From Colwellia sp. TT2012 (GTDB lineage Bacteria; Pseudomonadota; Gammaproteobacteria; Enterobacterales; Alteromonadaceae), in the NCBI RefSeq assembly GCF_001440345.1, contig NZ_LJYX01000019.1, positions 1 through 64,000 on the forward strand: a DNA stretch of 64,000 bases, read 5' to 3'. A model generated the notes under the pieces. That model was not told the DNA's origin and ran no database searches. It saw only the letters and a list, made by a program, of their open reading frames with translations. Position 1 is the first letter of the stretch. Every line of letters starts with the position of its first letter. Of this stretch, positions 44,282 to 52,243 are shown piece by piece. The translations under genes were made by a program, and so were the position numbers.

Positions 44282-45992
44282 TTGACATTACTTCCTTTGT
44301 ATTCATTTTGGTTATTGGTCTGGCTATTAATTGATGATCTTTCATTATGAAAACTTGATCTGCAATATCAGCCAAGCTTGGTTCATGGCTGACCATAATA
44401 ACAGTTTTGTTTTTTAAAACTTCATAAAACCGGTGTTTAAAGTCAGCCATTGCTTCACTGTCGAACATTGAGGTAGGCTCGTCTAACAGCAAAATCTTAG
44501 GATCAGTCATCAGTGCTCGAGCAAATGAAATTCGTTGCCGTTGCCCGCCTGAAAGTAACACCCCATTTTCTCCTACTTGAGTTTGATAGCCATTCTCAAG
44601 CTCAGATATAAACTGATGTGCCCCTGCTTTTTTAGCTGCTTGTTCTATCTCATCAAAACTTGCTTGAGGATAACCAAACGCTATGTTGTCAGCTACTGTG
44701 CCACTGCACAAGGCTATGTCTTGTGAAACAAGGCCTATGTTACGTCTTAACTCTGATAAATTAAAGTGACTAATAGGTTTACCGCCAATGCTTATTTGTC
44801 CTGCTATTGGCTCTATAAACCGTACTAACAAATGTAATAAAGTAGACTTACCTGTGCCATTAGGACCAAGAATAATAACGGTTTGTTTTGGCTGAATATC
44901 AATATTTACCTTTATCAGTAATTGCTCGTTTGGTTCATAACTAAAACTTACATTTTTAAAAGAAATTACGCCACTAAGATCATTGTCCGTTGTGGTGTCG
45001 CTGCCCGTTATATCTTCATGCGAATGATTACTCGATTCCTGAGAGGCACTAAAGATTTGATCAAGTCTATTCGATGCGCCTAGCGCTTGTTGTGTTTGCC
45101 CGTATAGGTTTGCTAAAGCGCTCATTGGCCTAGCGAATAACATACCGTACATTAACAAGGTGATAAGGTCTGGCATGGTCAAATCGCCTGACTGATAATG
45201 CATGGCACTGACAACAACTACAATCAATACCCCAGTAGAGACTAATAATTGAATTACGGGCGATAGAATAGCTTGAATTTTTAATTGCTGTTTTCTTAAT
45301 TTTTGGATTTCATGTGCATTGGCTTTAAAACGATTAGACTCGTTTTGCTCGCGAGAGAAAGCTTTCACTAACTTTATGATGCTTAAATTTTCACTCGCAA
45401 TAGCCAATGAATCGGCTTGTCGTTGCACTAAGTTTTCACTAATAGGCCTTATGCCTCTACCAAGTAGTTTTAACACCACAAAAAATGCAGGCACCATTAA
45501 TATGATGATTAAGGTAATAGTAATATTGATTGATGCCATTAAAATTAGCGCACCAAATGAAATGAGTAAGGCTGGCACTAAGCCGGTGAGTACACCAGAA
45601 AGGAAATAGCTGATAATGGTAACATCGTTACTTAACAGTGCTAATGTTTCACCCTTTTTGGTGTTAGTGAAGTATTTAACAGGTAATCGTTGAATGTGAT
45701 CATACAAGCGACAACTTAGTTCGGTGAGCATTTTTGCGCCAATAAAGTTTACTTTGTAAGTTGATAAGAACCTCAACAATGCTTGCAAAACAAAGAAAGA
45801 CAACCAAATAAGCGCAATTTGAATATAACTGAGGTTAAATATAGTTTTGTCATCAAGAATTGACTCTGAAAATTTCCCCGCAAACCAAGGTACAGATAAA
45901 CTCACTAAACTTTCGACCACCATTAATGCAATAGCGACTAATAAAGGTAATTTATGATTTTTAAGTAAATTGAAAAAATGATAGAGAGTCAT
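44268..45992 (-). CDS. ABC exporter of the lasso peptide (D protein)
   Basis: This 574-aa ABC half-transporter has six TM segments (about 15-290) and a nucleotide-binding domain with Walker A GPNGTGKST (376-384), signature LSGGQRQRISFARAL and Walker B ILLLDEPTS. No N-terminal C39 peptidase is present, as expected when B2 removes the leader. It is likely to export the mature lasso peptide and give self-immunity. It is the first gene of the D-B1-B2 operon, with a strong terminator 88 bp upstream that separates it from remnants to the right. Confidence 0.93.
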   Translation of the reverse strand: MTLYHFFNLLKNHKLPLLVAIALMVVESLVSLSVPWFAGKFSESILDDKTIFNLSYIQIALIWLSFFVLQALLRFLSTYKVNFIGAKMLTELSCRLYDHIQRLPVKYFTNTKKGETLALLSNDVTIISYFLSGVLTGLVPALLISFGALILMASINITITLIIILMVPAFFVVLKLLGRGIRPISENLVQRQADSLAIASENLSIIKLVKAFSREQNESNRFKANAHEIQKLRKQQLKIQAILSPVIQLLVSTGVLIVVVVSAMHYQSGDLTMPDLITLLMYGMLFARPMSALANLYGQTQQALGASNRLDQIFSASQESSNHSHEDITGSDTTTDNDLSGVISFKNVSFSYEPNEQLLIKVNIDIQPKQTVIILGPNGTGKSTLLHLLVRFIEPIAGQISIGGKPISHFNLSELRRNIGLVSQDIALCSGTVADNIAFGYPQASFDEIEQAAKKAGAHQFISELENGYQTQVGENGVLLSGGQRQRISFARALMTDPKILLLDEPTSMFDSEAMADFKHRFYEVLKNKTVIMVSHEPSLADIADQVFIMKDHQLIARPITKMNTKEVMSNESS

Positions 45993-46079
45993 CGGTTAAC
46001 TTTTATTATCCCTTAAAATAATACGGTATTATACCCAAACCACCTCAAGATAGGAGTTTAAATGCGCCTGAATAAACAC

Positions 46080-46115
46080 AAAAAAGCCTGAATAACGAAT
46101 TATTCAGGCTTTTTT
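46080..46115. terminator. Rho-independent terminator
   Basis: AAAAAAGCCTGAATAA, short loop, TTATTCAGGCTTTTTT: about a 16-bp stem with U-runs on both strands. It follows an orphan gene tail on the minus strand (46120-46284). Confidence 0.95.
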
Positions 46116-46119
46116 AAAA

Positions 46120-46284
46120 CTTTGTTTACAGAAAAAGGTATAAGAAATATTTCCATTTCTTAGCCAATTTTTCTTTAATACGTGCTTTACGGCCAGATAG
46201 CTCGCGCAAGAAGTAAAGGTTAGCTTGACGATCATCAACGCTACGATGTTTATCATGGGTAAAGTCTCTTGGATTCCATTGCTG
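46120..46284 (-). pseudogene. Orphan 3' end of an unidentified gene
   Basis: The minus-strand frame reads IEFQQWNPRDFTHDKHRSVD, then DRQANLYFLRELSGRKARIK and EKLAKKWKYFLYLFL. It has a coherent protein-like composition and a basic end. It has no start codon (a stop lies just upstream) and is followed at once by the strong terminator at 46080-46115. I cannot name the family. It looks like the tail of a gene whose body was lost at the breakpoint next to the duplicated gene copy. Confidence 0.4.
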
Positions 46285-46317
46285 AAATTCAATTTATAGT
46301 AGCGAGAAAGTCTAAAA

Positions 46318-46660
46318 AAAACATCTAATCAACCGGCGATTATAAAATTGTTATCAAGAATGCCTGAAGAGGTAGCCAACAGTTTTACCGATGAGCAGTT
46401 AAGCCACTTATTAACAGCTGTCGGCTCACGTGGTTGGGGAAAACATAAAGTAGATTTTAGAGGCACATTTAAACTGCCCGTTTACCAATGGCGATATTAT
46501 TATGTCTCTTACTATCACAGCCATATTCTCTAGCCTATTTTTAATATGTTCAGCGGGACTTGGTTATTGATGCTTTATCTTATAAAATCCGCGCTGGGTA
46601 TCGACCTATTCCCTGGGTTCTCACTGGGTATATGGGATTGGTTTAAATAAACCTTTTTAT
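46318..46660 (+). pseudogene. Broken second copy of the 17161-17592 hypothetical gene
   Basis: DNA from about 46318 matches 17195-17600 closely over its full length, but the start codon region is missing. A 53-bp deletion lies between two ATGTC repeats (17378-17382 and 17431-17435 in the intact copy), shifting the frame after YQWRYYYVS. A further substitution makes a stop after the glycine-leucine-glycine of the membrane segment. The copy is dead. It shows that a segment was duplicated on either side of locus A plus the lasso cluster. Confidence 0.85.
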
Positions 46661-46668
46661 AAAAAACT

Positions 46669-46692
46669 TCAGCCATTTCAGCACTGAAAATG
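46669..46692 (+). terminator. Possible hairpin terminator after the broken gene copy
   Basis: AGCCATTTCAG, short loop, CTGAAAATGGCT with a bulge. A weak T-rich tail follows. Confidence 0.4.
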
Positions 46693-46924
46693 GCTATTTC
46701 ACCTAGTTAAGTCGTGTTATTCTGCTAACTTATCTAATCTTGTTATTACAATGCTAGCTCTTGAGTCTATTTTTGTAGTAGACAAGCCAAAAAATCATAC
46801 TGGTTGATTTTATCTAACAAACTCAACTGGTTGACGAGATGTTTGTGTCAGCTTATTTTACACATAAATATTATCAAAAAAGACACTCAACCTACACCAC
46901 TGATATTACAGGTTATTATTTAGT

Positions 46925-46940
46925 TGGATCGTTTTTTGCT
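46925..46940 (+). promoter_or_regulatory. Sigma-54 (-24/-12) type promoter of the second PEP-CTERM gene
   Basis: TGGATCGTTTTTTGCT fits TGGCACG-N4-TTGCW at 9 of 11 specified bases with exact spacing. It is 82 bp before the start codon. A dyad TCAACTGGTTGA (46823-46834), about 90 bp further upstream, could be an activator site. Confidence 0.55.
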
Positions 46941-47021
46941 TATATACCGTTACGATTGATAAATTATCTTTTTTGGGTTACCCGCCGCATTTTCGGAAAG
47001 GGATTGAAATAGGAATATAGA

Positions 47022-47564
47022 ATGAACTTTAAATTTTTGAAAGTTGCTTGTTTAAGCATAGTAATGGTAGTCGCTAGCAACGCAAATGCCGGATTAATCA
47101 CAGGAACAAATGTTGAGATTGAGTCTAAATCAGTTAGTTATATCGAGTTTTTATTAACGGCTACGGGTGAAATTAACTGGTCATTAACGGGTTTGCCAGA
47201 TGGAAATGACAAATTTGCTAATAAGGCTTATCATTTTGCGTTGTTCGAAGGCAGTTTTGGAGATTTCGGTAACATACTTGTACATGAGACACAAACCGGA
47301 CTGATTAAAAGTCTTAACGAAACCTATAACGCAGGTATATATACATTTGCCGTCGGTATTCACAGAATGACTGAAGTTGAGGCTCGCACTGGAGTTGCAT
47401 CGACACCAACTGTTTTCACTCAGCTTTATAACTTTAATTTGTCTGGTGAGACATTAGTTTCGTACCAATTTATTACAGCACCAATACCTGAGCCAACCAC
47501 ACTTGCAATTTTCGCATTAGGACTGATTGGCTTTGCATCACGTCGATTTAAGAAAAAATCTTAA
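47022..47564 (+). CDS. PEP-CTERM protein (second)
   Basis: The 180-aa secreted protein has a signal peptide (MNFKFLKVACLSIVMVVASN, cleavage after ANA), a beta-rich middle without a named domain, and a C-terminal sorting signal PIPEPTTLAIFALGLIGFAS followed by RRFKKKS. Such proteins are anchored or released by exosortase and are linked to exopolysaccharide and floc formation. It is monocistronic, with its own terminator at 47599-47633 and a sigma-54-type promoter upstream. Confidence 0.9.
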   Translation: MNFKFLKVACLSIVMVVASNANAGLITGTNVEIESKSVSYIEFLLTATGEINWSLTGLPDGNDKFANKAYHFALFEGSFGDFGNILVHETQTGLIKSLNETYNAGIYTFAVGIHRMTEVEARTGVASTPTVFTQLYNFNLSGETLVSYQFITAPIPEPTTLAIFALGLIGFASRRFKKKS

Positions 47565-47598
47565 TTACTTATTAACTATGTCTTAATAAGTTAATTCT

Positions 47599-47633
47599 AA
47601 AAAAGCACCAATGACTCCCATTGGTGCTTTTTT
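47599..47633. terminator. Rho-independent terminator of the PEP-CTERM gene
   Basis: AAAAAAGCACCAATG, 5-nt loop, CATTGGTGCTTTTTT: a 15-bp perfect stem with a U-run. Confidence 0.95.
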
Positions 47634-47845
47634 TATTTATGAAAATTGAGAGTTTAATGGCTGCATCAGTGATGCCAGCATTATAGAATATTTAATTCTT
47701 TAGCTTAACCTTTGTACAAAGGTTTTTCCCGTTGCTAAGTACTATAATCTTAGAGGTGTCTGGTCGAAACGTGACATGGATGCTATTGATTAGACAATGC
47801 AGGACGTATTTTGTCCTGTTCAAGCCAGCTAACTAATAACTATGG

Positions 47846-47920
47846 ATTCCCGATCAGAGACTTCGGGAATGACGATAGTTAGTTTGAGGCTTCGGGAATG
47901 ACGGTGGTTCGTGGCTTCTT
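47846..47920. repeat. Stem-loop repeat element, copy 2, with tandem degenerate GGGAATGACGGT units
   Basis: ATTCCCGA, 9-nt loop, TCGGGAAT (47846-47870), preceded by TGG and followed by GACG as at 36566-36590. Two further right-arm-like units (GGCTTCGGGAATGACGGT, GGCTTCTTGAATGACGGT) follow in tandem. Confidence 0.6.
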
Positions 47921-47930
47921 GAATGACGGT

Positions 47931-48662
47931 TTACTTTAAACAATACCGTTTATATAAATATGAGTCTTTTTGCTTTGAATATTTCGGGTTAAACTTTAGT
48001 TGACTACATAACAGTTTTTCTCTATTTATAACATTGGCAAAATCAAGCACTTGCTTCAGTGTTTTATCTTGCTTAGTTGCGACATCAAATTGTTTAAACA
48101 ACAACTGCCTTTCTGTACCTGATAAAACCGACCAATTTAACAACCATACTTGCAGGGTACCTACCGTCACTAAATCGATATAAGGGCCGGTAGCGAGCGC
48201 TTGCTCTATGTAATATTTAGTCTCATCGTTATAACCATGCAAAACATTATTCAGTCGCAATAAATCTACCCAGGGATCCGGCCACAAGGGTCTTAGCTGT
48301 GTTGCTAATAAATACCATTGATTGATCTCTGCTAATTTAGCTTTATCTTCAAAGCCCATATCAACACCCCAGTGCATAATTCGTCCTACCATATGAGCAT
48401 AATGCGGATGCGTGGGATCTAACGACTGGGCTTTTTTAATAGAGGTTAATGCATGCGCGTATTCTACTTTATCTTTTATGGTATTTTGTTTTGCCCAGTC
48501 ATTTAATGAAAACTCAGCATTAAAATACCAAGCATTAGCAACACCTCGGCTAAAAGTAGATGACAAACAATACAAGGTAAGCAATATTACCAAACCTAAG
48601 ACAAGGTAATGAACAGGTTTATTATTCAATAAATAATGTGATGAACTTAATGATGCACGCAT
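47931..48662 (-). CDS. VpsP-family polysaccharide biosynthesis protein
   Basis: The 243-aa protein has one N-terminal TM helix (about 17-36, LVLGLVILLTLYCLSS) and a TPR-like region (ALTSIKKAQSLDPTHPHYAHMVGRI, quoted here only as the repeat around residues 70-95; WYLLATQLRPLWPDPWVDLL around 117-136). This matches my memory of VpsP, which follows the Wzc-type gene in Vibrio VPS operons. It is likely membrane-anchored with a periplasmic helical domain. Biochemical role unknown. Here it is the last gene of the locus B export operon, after the phosphatase gene. Confidence 0.75.
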   Translation of the reverse strand: MRASLSSSHYLLNNKPVHYLVLGLVILLTLYCLSSTFSRGVANAWYFNAEFSLNDWAKQNTIKDKVEYAHALTSIKKAQSLDPTHPHYAHMVGRIMHWGVDMGFEDKAKLAEINQWYLLATQLRPLWPDPWVDLLRLNNVLHGYNDETKYYIEQALATGPYIDLVTVGTLQVWLLNWSVLSGTERQLLFKQFDVATKQDKTLKQVLDFANVINREKLLCSQLKFNPKYSKQKDSYLYKRYCLK

Positions 48663-48695
48663 AAATAGTCCTATTAATTTACCCTAACGATTAAC

Positions 48696-49424
48696 CTAGA
48701 GTTCAAACAAGCTAGCGGTAATATTATAAGGATTGTCGTAAAACAATTTTTGTGCTTGCTCTTCGCCAAATAATTCGGTAATTTTTCTTCGGGCTTTACT
48801 TAACAAAGGCGGTCTACGTTTAAGGTTATGGGCATCACTGGCAACGATTTGAATGAGATCTTGCTCAATATAGCTTAAGGCAAGCGCTTGACAGTCTTCG
48901 CCAAAATGGCCGGTAATAGAGCTTGCTGTTACTTGAAACCAACAGCCTAATCGAGCAAATGGCTTAATTTTATCGGGTGACTTTAATAAATCACGATTAC
49001 GTTCAGGATGGGCAATAACAGGAGTAATATTATGTTTAAGTAAATGTTTAACTAAAAGTTCACTGCCGGCAGGGATATGGCTATGAGGAAACTCAAGTAA
49101 CATAAACTGCTGATTATTATAACGTCCGTACAAAGGTAACTGATTACTAGCGAGCAAGGAGAGTATCTCAGAATCTAACCGTACTTCCGCGGCATAAGCT
49201 AATTCTACCTGAATTTTTTCCTTATTAACTTCTTCCTGCAAAGCTAAAAAAGACGACTCTATCACGGGTAAGTAATTATTAAATCGGCCAAAATGCAAAT
49301 GCGGCGTAACAACAATGCGTGTTACACCATCTTCAACGGCTAAGTTAATTAAGGCAAGTGCCTCAACCATATCTTTAGCGCCATCATCAATACCTGGTAA
49401 AATATGGCAATGAATATCTATCAT
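48696..49424 (-). CDS. CpsB/YwqE-type protein-tyrosine phosphatase (PHP domain), locus B
   Basis: The 242-aa paralogue of the 22044-22772 protein has the same metal motifs: MIDIHCHILPGIDDGA, TPHLHFGRF, AHPERN and ASDAHN. It should dephosphorylate the BY-kinase encoded 3 bp upstream. The near-overlap of start and stop indicates coupled translation. It is the same length as the locus A copy but clearly diverged. Confidence 0.93.
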   Translation of the reverse strand: MIDIHCHILPGIDDGAKDMVEALALINLAVEDGVTRIVVTPHLHFGRFNNYLPVIESSFLALQEEVNKEKIQVELAYAAEVRLDSEILSLLASNQLPLYGRYNNQQFMLLEFPHSHIPAGSELLVKHLLKHNITPVIAHPERNRDLLKSPDKIKPFARLGCWFQVTASSITGHFGEDCQALALSYIEQDLIQIVASDAHNLKRRPPLLSKARRKITELFGEEQAQKLFYDNPYNITASLFEL

Positions 49425-49427
49425 GGC

Positions 49428-51701
49428 TTAACTTTCTTTTTCTTTACCGTAACTATAATCACTGTAATAGCCATGATAATTATCGCTCGAAGCCATTTTT
49501 TTCATATCAACTTTATTTAACACTACACCGGCAATATTAGCGTTTAGGTTAACTAATCGCCCAATGCCGTCTTGAACAGCACCAATACGGGTATCATCAC
49601 TTTTAACAACATATATTACTGCGTCAGATTGCTGAGCAATAACTAAAGAGTCGCTTACTGCTTGTACAGGTGGTGTATCAATAATAATACGGTCGTAGGA
49701 TTTTTTAAGGTGCGTTAATATAATTGCAAATTTAGGTGATAATAATAATTCAAGCGGGTTAGAAGGGATTGGGCCACAAGGCATAATAGTTAACCCTGAT
49801 TTTTCATCTTGATAAATACAATCAGCAAACTGCTCGGTACCCGTAATTAAATTGCTCAAACCCGGATGATAAAGCGGTATATTAAAACGCTTGCAAATAC
49901 TCGGTTTACGCATATCTGCATCAATTAAAATGGTTTTTTCAACTTGTGCTAACGAAAAAGCCAAATTGGTAGCCGTTGTTGTTTTACCTTCACCGGGAAC
50001 CGTTGACGTTATTTCAATAACTTTAGACGCTTTATCCAACTGCGTTAGCACAAAACTAGTACGTAGCGTACGCACCGACTCGGAGAATTTATCTGCACCC
50101 TCTTCAAAAAAGTAATGCACCTTTAAGGCAACATTTTTCTTCAACGCCACTAACGGTAATAGGCCTAACATACGCTGTGAAAGTTTATTTTCAATATCAC
50201 TTGCGGTTTTAAAGGTGTCATTTAAAGCATCAAGTACAAACGCAATAACAATACCGAAGCCAAAAGTAGCAATAAAAGCTAAAATAACCAGTAAGGGTTT
50301 GTTTGGCTTTATCGGGTTAGTGGTTTTATAAGCACGGTCGGTAAACCGAGCAACAGCTGCATTGAAATCACCCGTTACTTCTGTTTCTTTAGCGCGAGAA
50401 AAAAAGGTATCATAAATATTGCGATTAGTATCCACTTCACGCGACAGTTTTCTGTATTGGTATTCTTTCGATGTTATTTCACGATACACTTTTTTAATAC
50501 GTGTTAGTTCTATTTCAAGTGCTTGCACATTACGCTTGCTGGTCTTTAACTCTTTTTGAACACCGGTCACTAAACGTTGAACCTGCAAAGAAAGATTTTT
50601 CTGTACTGATAATAGCTCAGCTTTTGCTGCAATTAGTTTTGGGTGTTTCGGCCCATAAACACCGAATAAATCTGATAATTTAAGCTCAGAAGTGACTAAC
50701 GTTCTTTTAATATCTTGTATAGCACGGTGTGAAGTTATATCAGGTATAGACTGTAGTACTTCCAAGTTGTTACGACCGTATTCATCAATAACACGGATAA
50801 TACTCTCTAATTTGTTTTTTTCATTTCTAGCAACCACTAACTGTACTGAGGTTTGTTCCAATTCTTTTGAAACTAAGCCCAACACACCCGAAATATCAAT
50901 CAGGTTTTCGCTCTCTAAGTATTGCTGCAATTTGTATTCAGACTCATCAAGCCTTATACGTAAGTCAGACAAGCGGGTAGTTAACCAGCCCGAAGCCTCT
51001 TTCGTTACCCCCATTTTATCTATTAAATGTTGCTCAATATAAACTTCACCGACAGTATTAGTCACTAAGGCTGCCAATTTAGGATCACTACTTTGGAAAG
51101 AAATATGCACTAACTGAGTTTTTCGTATTGGGTTTATGGTTAATCGATGAGTAAAAGCACTGACTAGCGCCTGTAAGGCCTTTTCTTCTTGTTCTATGAT
51201 AGATAACGTTACCGCTTTCTTTTTAGGAATAAAAGGTAGTGATTGTTTAACCTCATTAATAAAAGCACGAACAACTGAAGGTTTATCAATAAAGTCTGGG
51301 TGTTCTTTTAAGTTTAATTTTTCTATCACTGCTTGGGCAATAGTTCTTGATTTTAAAATTTCAAATTGTGTGAGATAATATTCTTTGCGATTAGAGTCTA
51401 AGCCATACACTTCTGCAAACGATACCGCTTTATTTTGTTGCGACTCTATCAGTAACGTCGCGGTAGAGCGATAAATCGGCGTCATATTTAAGGCAATAAC
51501 AGCCGTTAGTAATGCAACCAGAATAGCTAAAGAAGCAATACGCCATAGGTATTTTTTAAATACTGAAAAATAATGGCGTAAATCAATATCCTCTTCGATT
51601 GATTGATTACTTCTCGACTGAAAGCCGACAGACTTAGCCACTGTTTGGGTTTTATCACTAGCAGGAAGAGGAATCTCGCTGGCTATATTACTATTTATCA
51701 T
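49428..51701 (-). CDS. Wzc-type tyrosine autokinase/co-polymerase (VpsO type), locus B
   Basis: The 757-aa protein has a Wzz domain between TM segments near residues 54-74 and about 480-500, with coiled-coil stretches in between. The C-terminal BY-kinase has Walker A STVPGEGKTT, Walker A' LIDADMRKPS and Walker B IIIDTPP. The tyrosine-rich tail is YHGYYSDYSYGKEKES. It works with the Wza-type protein (stop/start overlap by one base at 51701) and the phosphatase. It differs from the locus A kinase in the P-loop and tail, so the two are old paralogues. Confidence 0.96.
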   Translation of the reverse strand: MINSNIASEIPLPASDKTQTVAKSVGFQSRSNQSIEEDIDLRHYFSVFKKYLWRIASLAILVALLTAVIALNMTPIYRSTATLLIESQQNKAVSFAEVYGLDSNRKEYYLTQFEILKSRTIAQAVIEKLNLKEHPDFIDKPSVVRAFINEVKQSLPFIPKKKAVTLSIIEQEEKALQALVSAFTHRLTINPIRKTQLVHISFQSSDPKLAALVTNTVGEVYIEQHLIDKMGVTKEASGWLTTRLSDLRIRLDESEYKLQQYLESENLIDISGVLGLVSKELEQTSVQLVVARNEKNKLESIIRVIDEYGRNNLEVLQSIPDITSHRAIQDIKRTLVTSELKLSDLFGVYGPKHPKLIAAKAELLSVQKNLSLQVQRLVTGVQKELKTSKRNVQALEIELTRIKKVYREITSKEYQYRKLSREVDTNRNIYDTFFSRAKETEVTGDFNAAVARFTDRAYKTTNPIKPNKPLLVILAFIATFGFGIVIAFVLDALNDTFKTASDIENKLSQRMLGLLPLVALKKNVALKVHYFFEEGADKFSESVRTLRTSFVLTQLDKASKVIEITSTVPGEGKTTTATNLAFSLAQVEKTILIDADMRKPSICKRFNIPLYHPGLSNLITGTEQFADCIYQDEKSGLTIMPCGPIPSNPLELLLSPKFAIILTHLKKSYDRIIIDTPPVQAVSDSLVIAQQSDAVIYVVKSDDTRIGAVQDGIGRLVNLNANIAGVVLNKVDMKKMASSDNYHGYYSDYSYGKEKES

Positions 51702-52237
51702 TAAAAGAACCTTTGTTCTATGGTGATGGTATCACCCGCATTGACATTATGCTGAAGAGAGGCATGCTGTTTAAGCTTTTTGTCTGCTTCTTTATATAAA
51801 GAAATTTTGTCTGTATCAGCACGATCAGTTAAGCCCCCGGCTAATGCTACCGCCTGATTAATGGTCATACCGGGGTGATACGGATAACCACCCGGTTTTT
51901 TTACTTCACCATGTATGTAAAAAGGTCGGTATTCAATTACCTGGACATACACGTTAGGGTTAATTAAATAATCACCTTTTAAGCCTTGAGTAATAAACAA
52001 CTCGACTTGTTTTATCGACAAGCCAGCGACCTTAACATCACCTAAAAATGGGTAGTTGACGCTGCCACTGTTACCTAAAAAACTTTCAATACTTAAATCT
52101 TCTTGACCAAAGACCTTAATAGATATTTTATCACCCGCGCCTAGAATATAAGCTTCTTGCGCATGTGCTAGCGGTGACATAAATAAACAAATAAATAGTA
52201 TAAAGCAGAGTGTTTTATTAAAAAGCATAAGGTTCAA
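51701..52237 (-). CDS. Wza-type polysaccharide export protein (VpsN type), locus B
   Basis: The 178-aa protein has a signal peptide (cleavage after PLAHA), a polysaccharide export domain (YILGAGDKISIKVFGQEDLS) and an SLBB-like domain from FYIHGEVKKPGGYPY. As in locus A it is short and lacks a clear lipobox. It is coupled to the Wzc gene by a one-base overlap and lies 6 bp after the beta-barrel gene. Confidence 0.93.
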   Translation of the reverse strand: MNLMLFNKTLCFILFICLFMSPLAHAQEAYILGAGDKISIKVFGQEDLSIESFLGNSGSVNYPFLGDVKVAGLSIKQVELFITQGLKGDYLINPNVYVQVIEYRPFYIHGEVKKPGGYPYHPGMTINQAVALAGGLTDRADTDKISLYKEADKKLKQHASLQHNVNAGDTITIEQRFF

Positions 52238-52243
52238 AGGTCT

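Larger units (their letters stand above)
47565..47930. other. Intergenic region with terminator and repeat elements
   Basis: It holds the terminator at 47599-47633, the stem-loop repeat at 47846-47870 and a degenerate triplication of CTTCgGGAATGACGGT (47861-47920). No gene was seen. Confidence 0.6.

Noticed and set aside
46104-46292. 62-codon minus-strand frame beginning MNFSNGIQET
   Set aside because: The neighbouring frame (orphan tail ending KWKYFLYLFL) is far more protein-like and stops just before the terminator; this one is its shadow.
46348-46533. 61-codon plus-strand frame as a real gene
   Set aside because: Only the undeleted front part of the broken duplicate; start lost and frame shifted.
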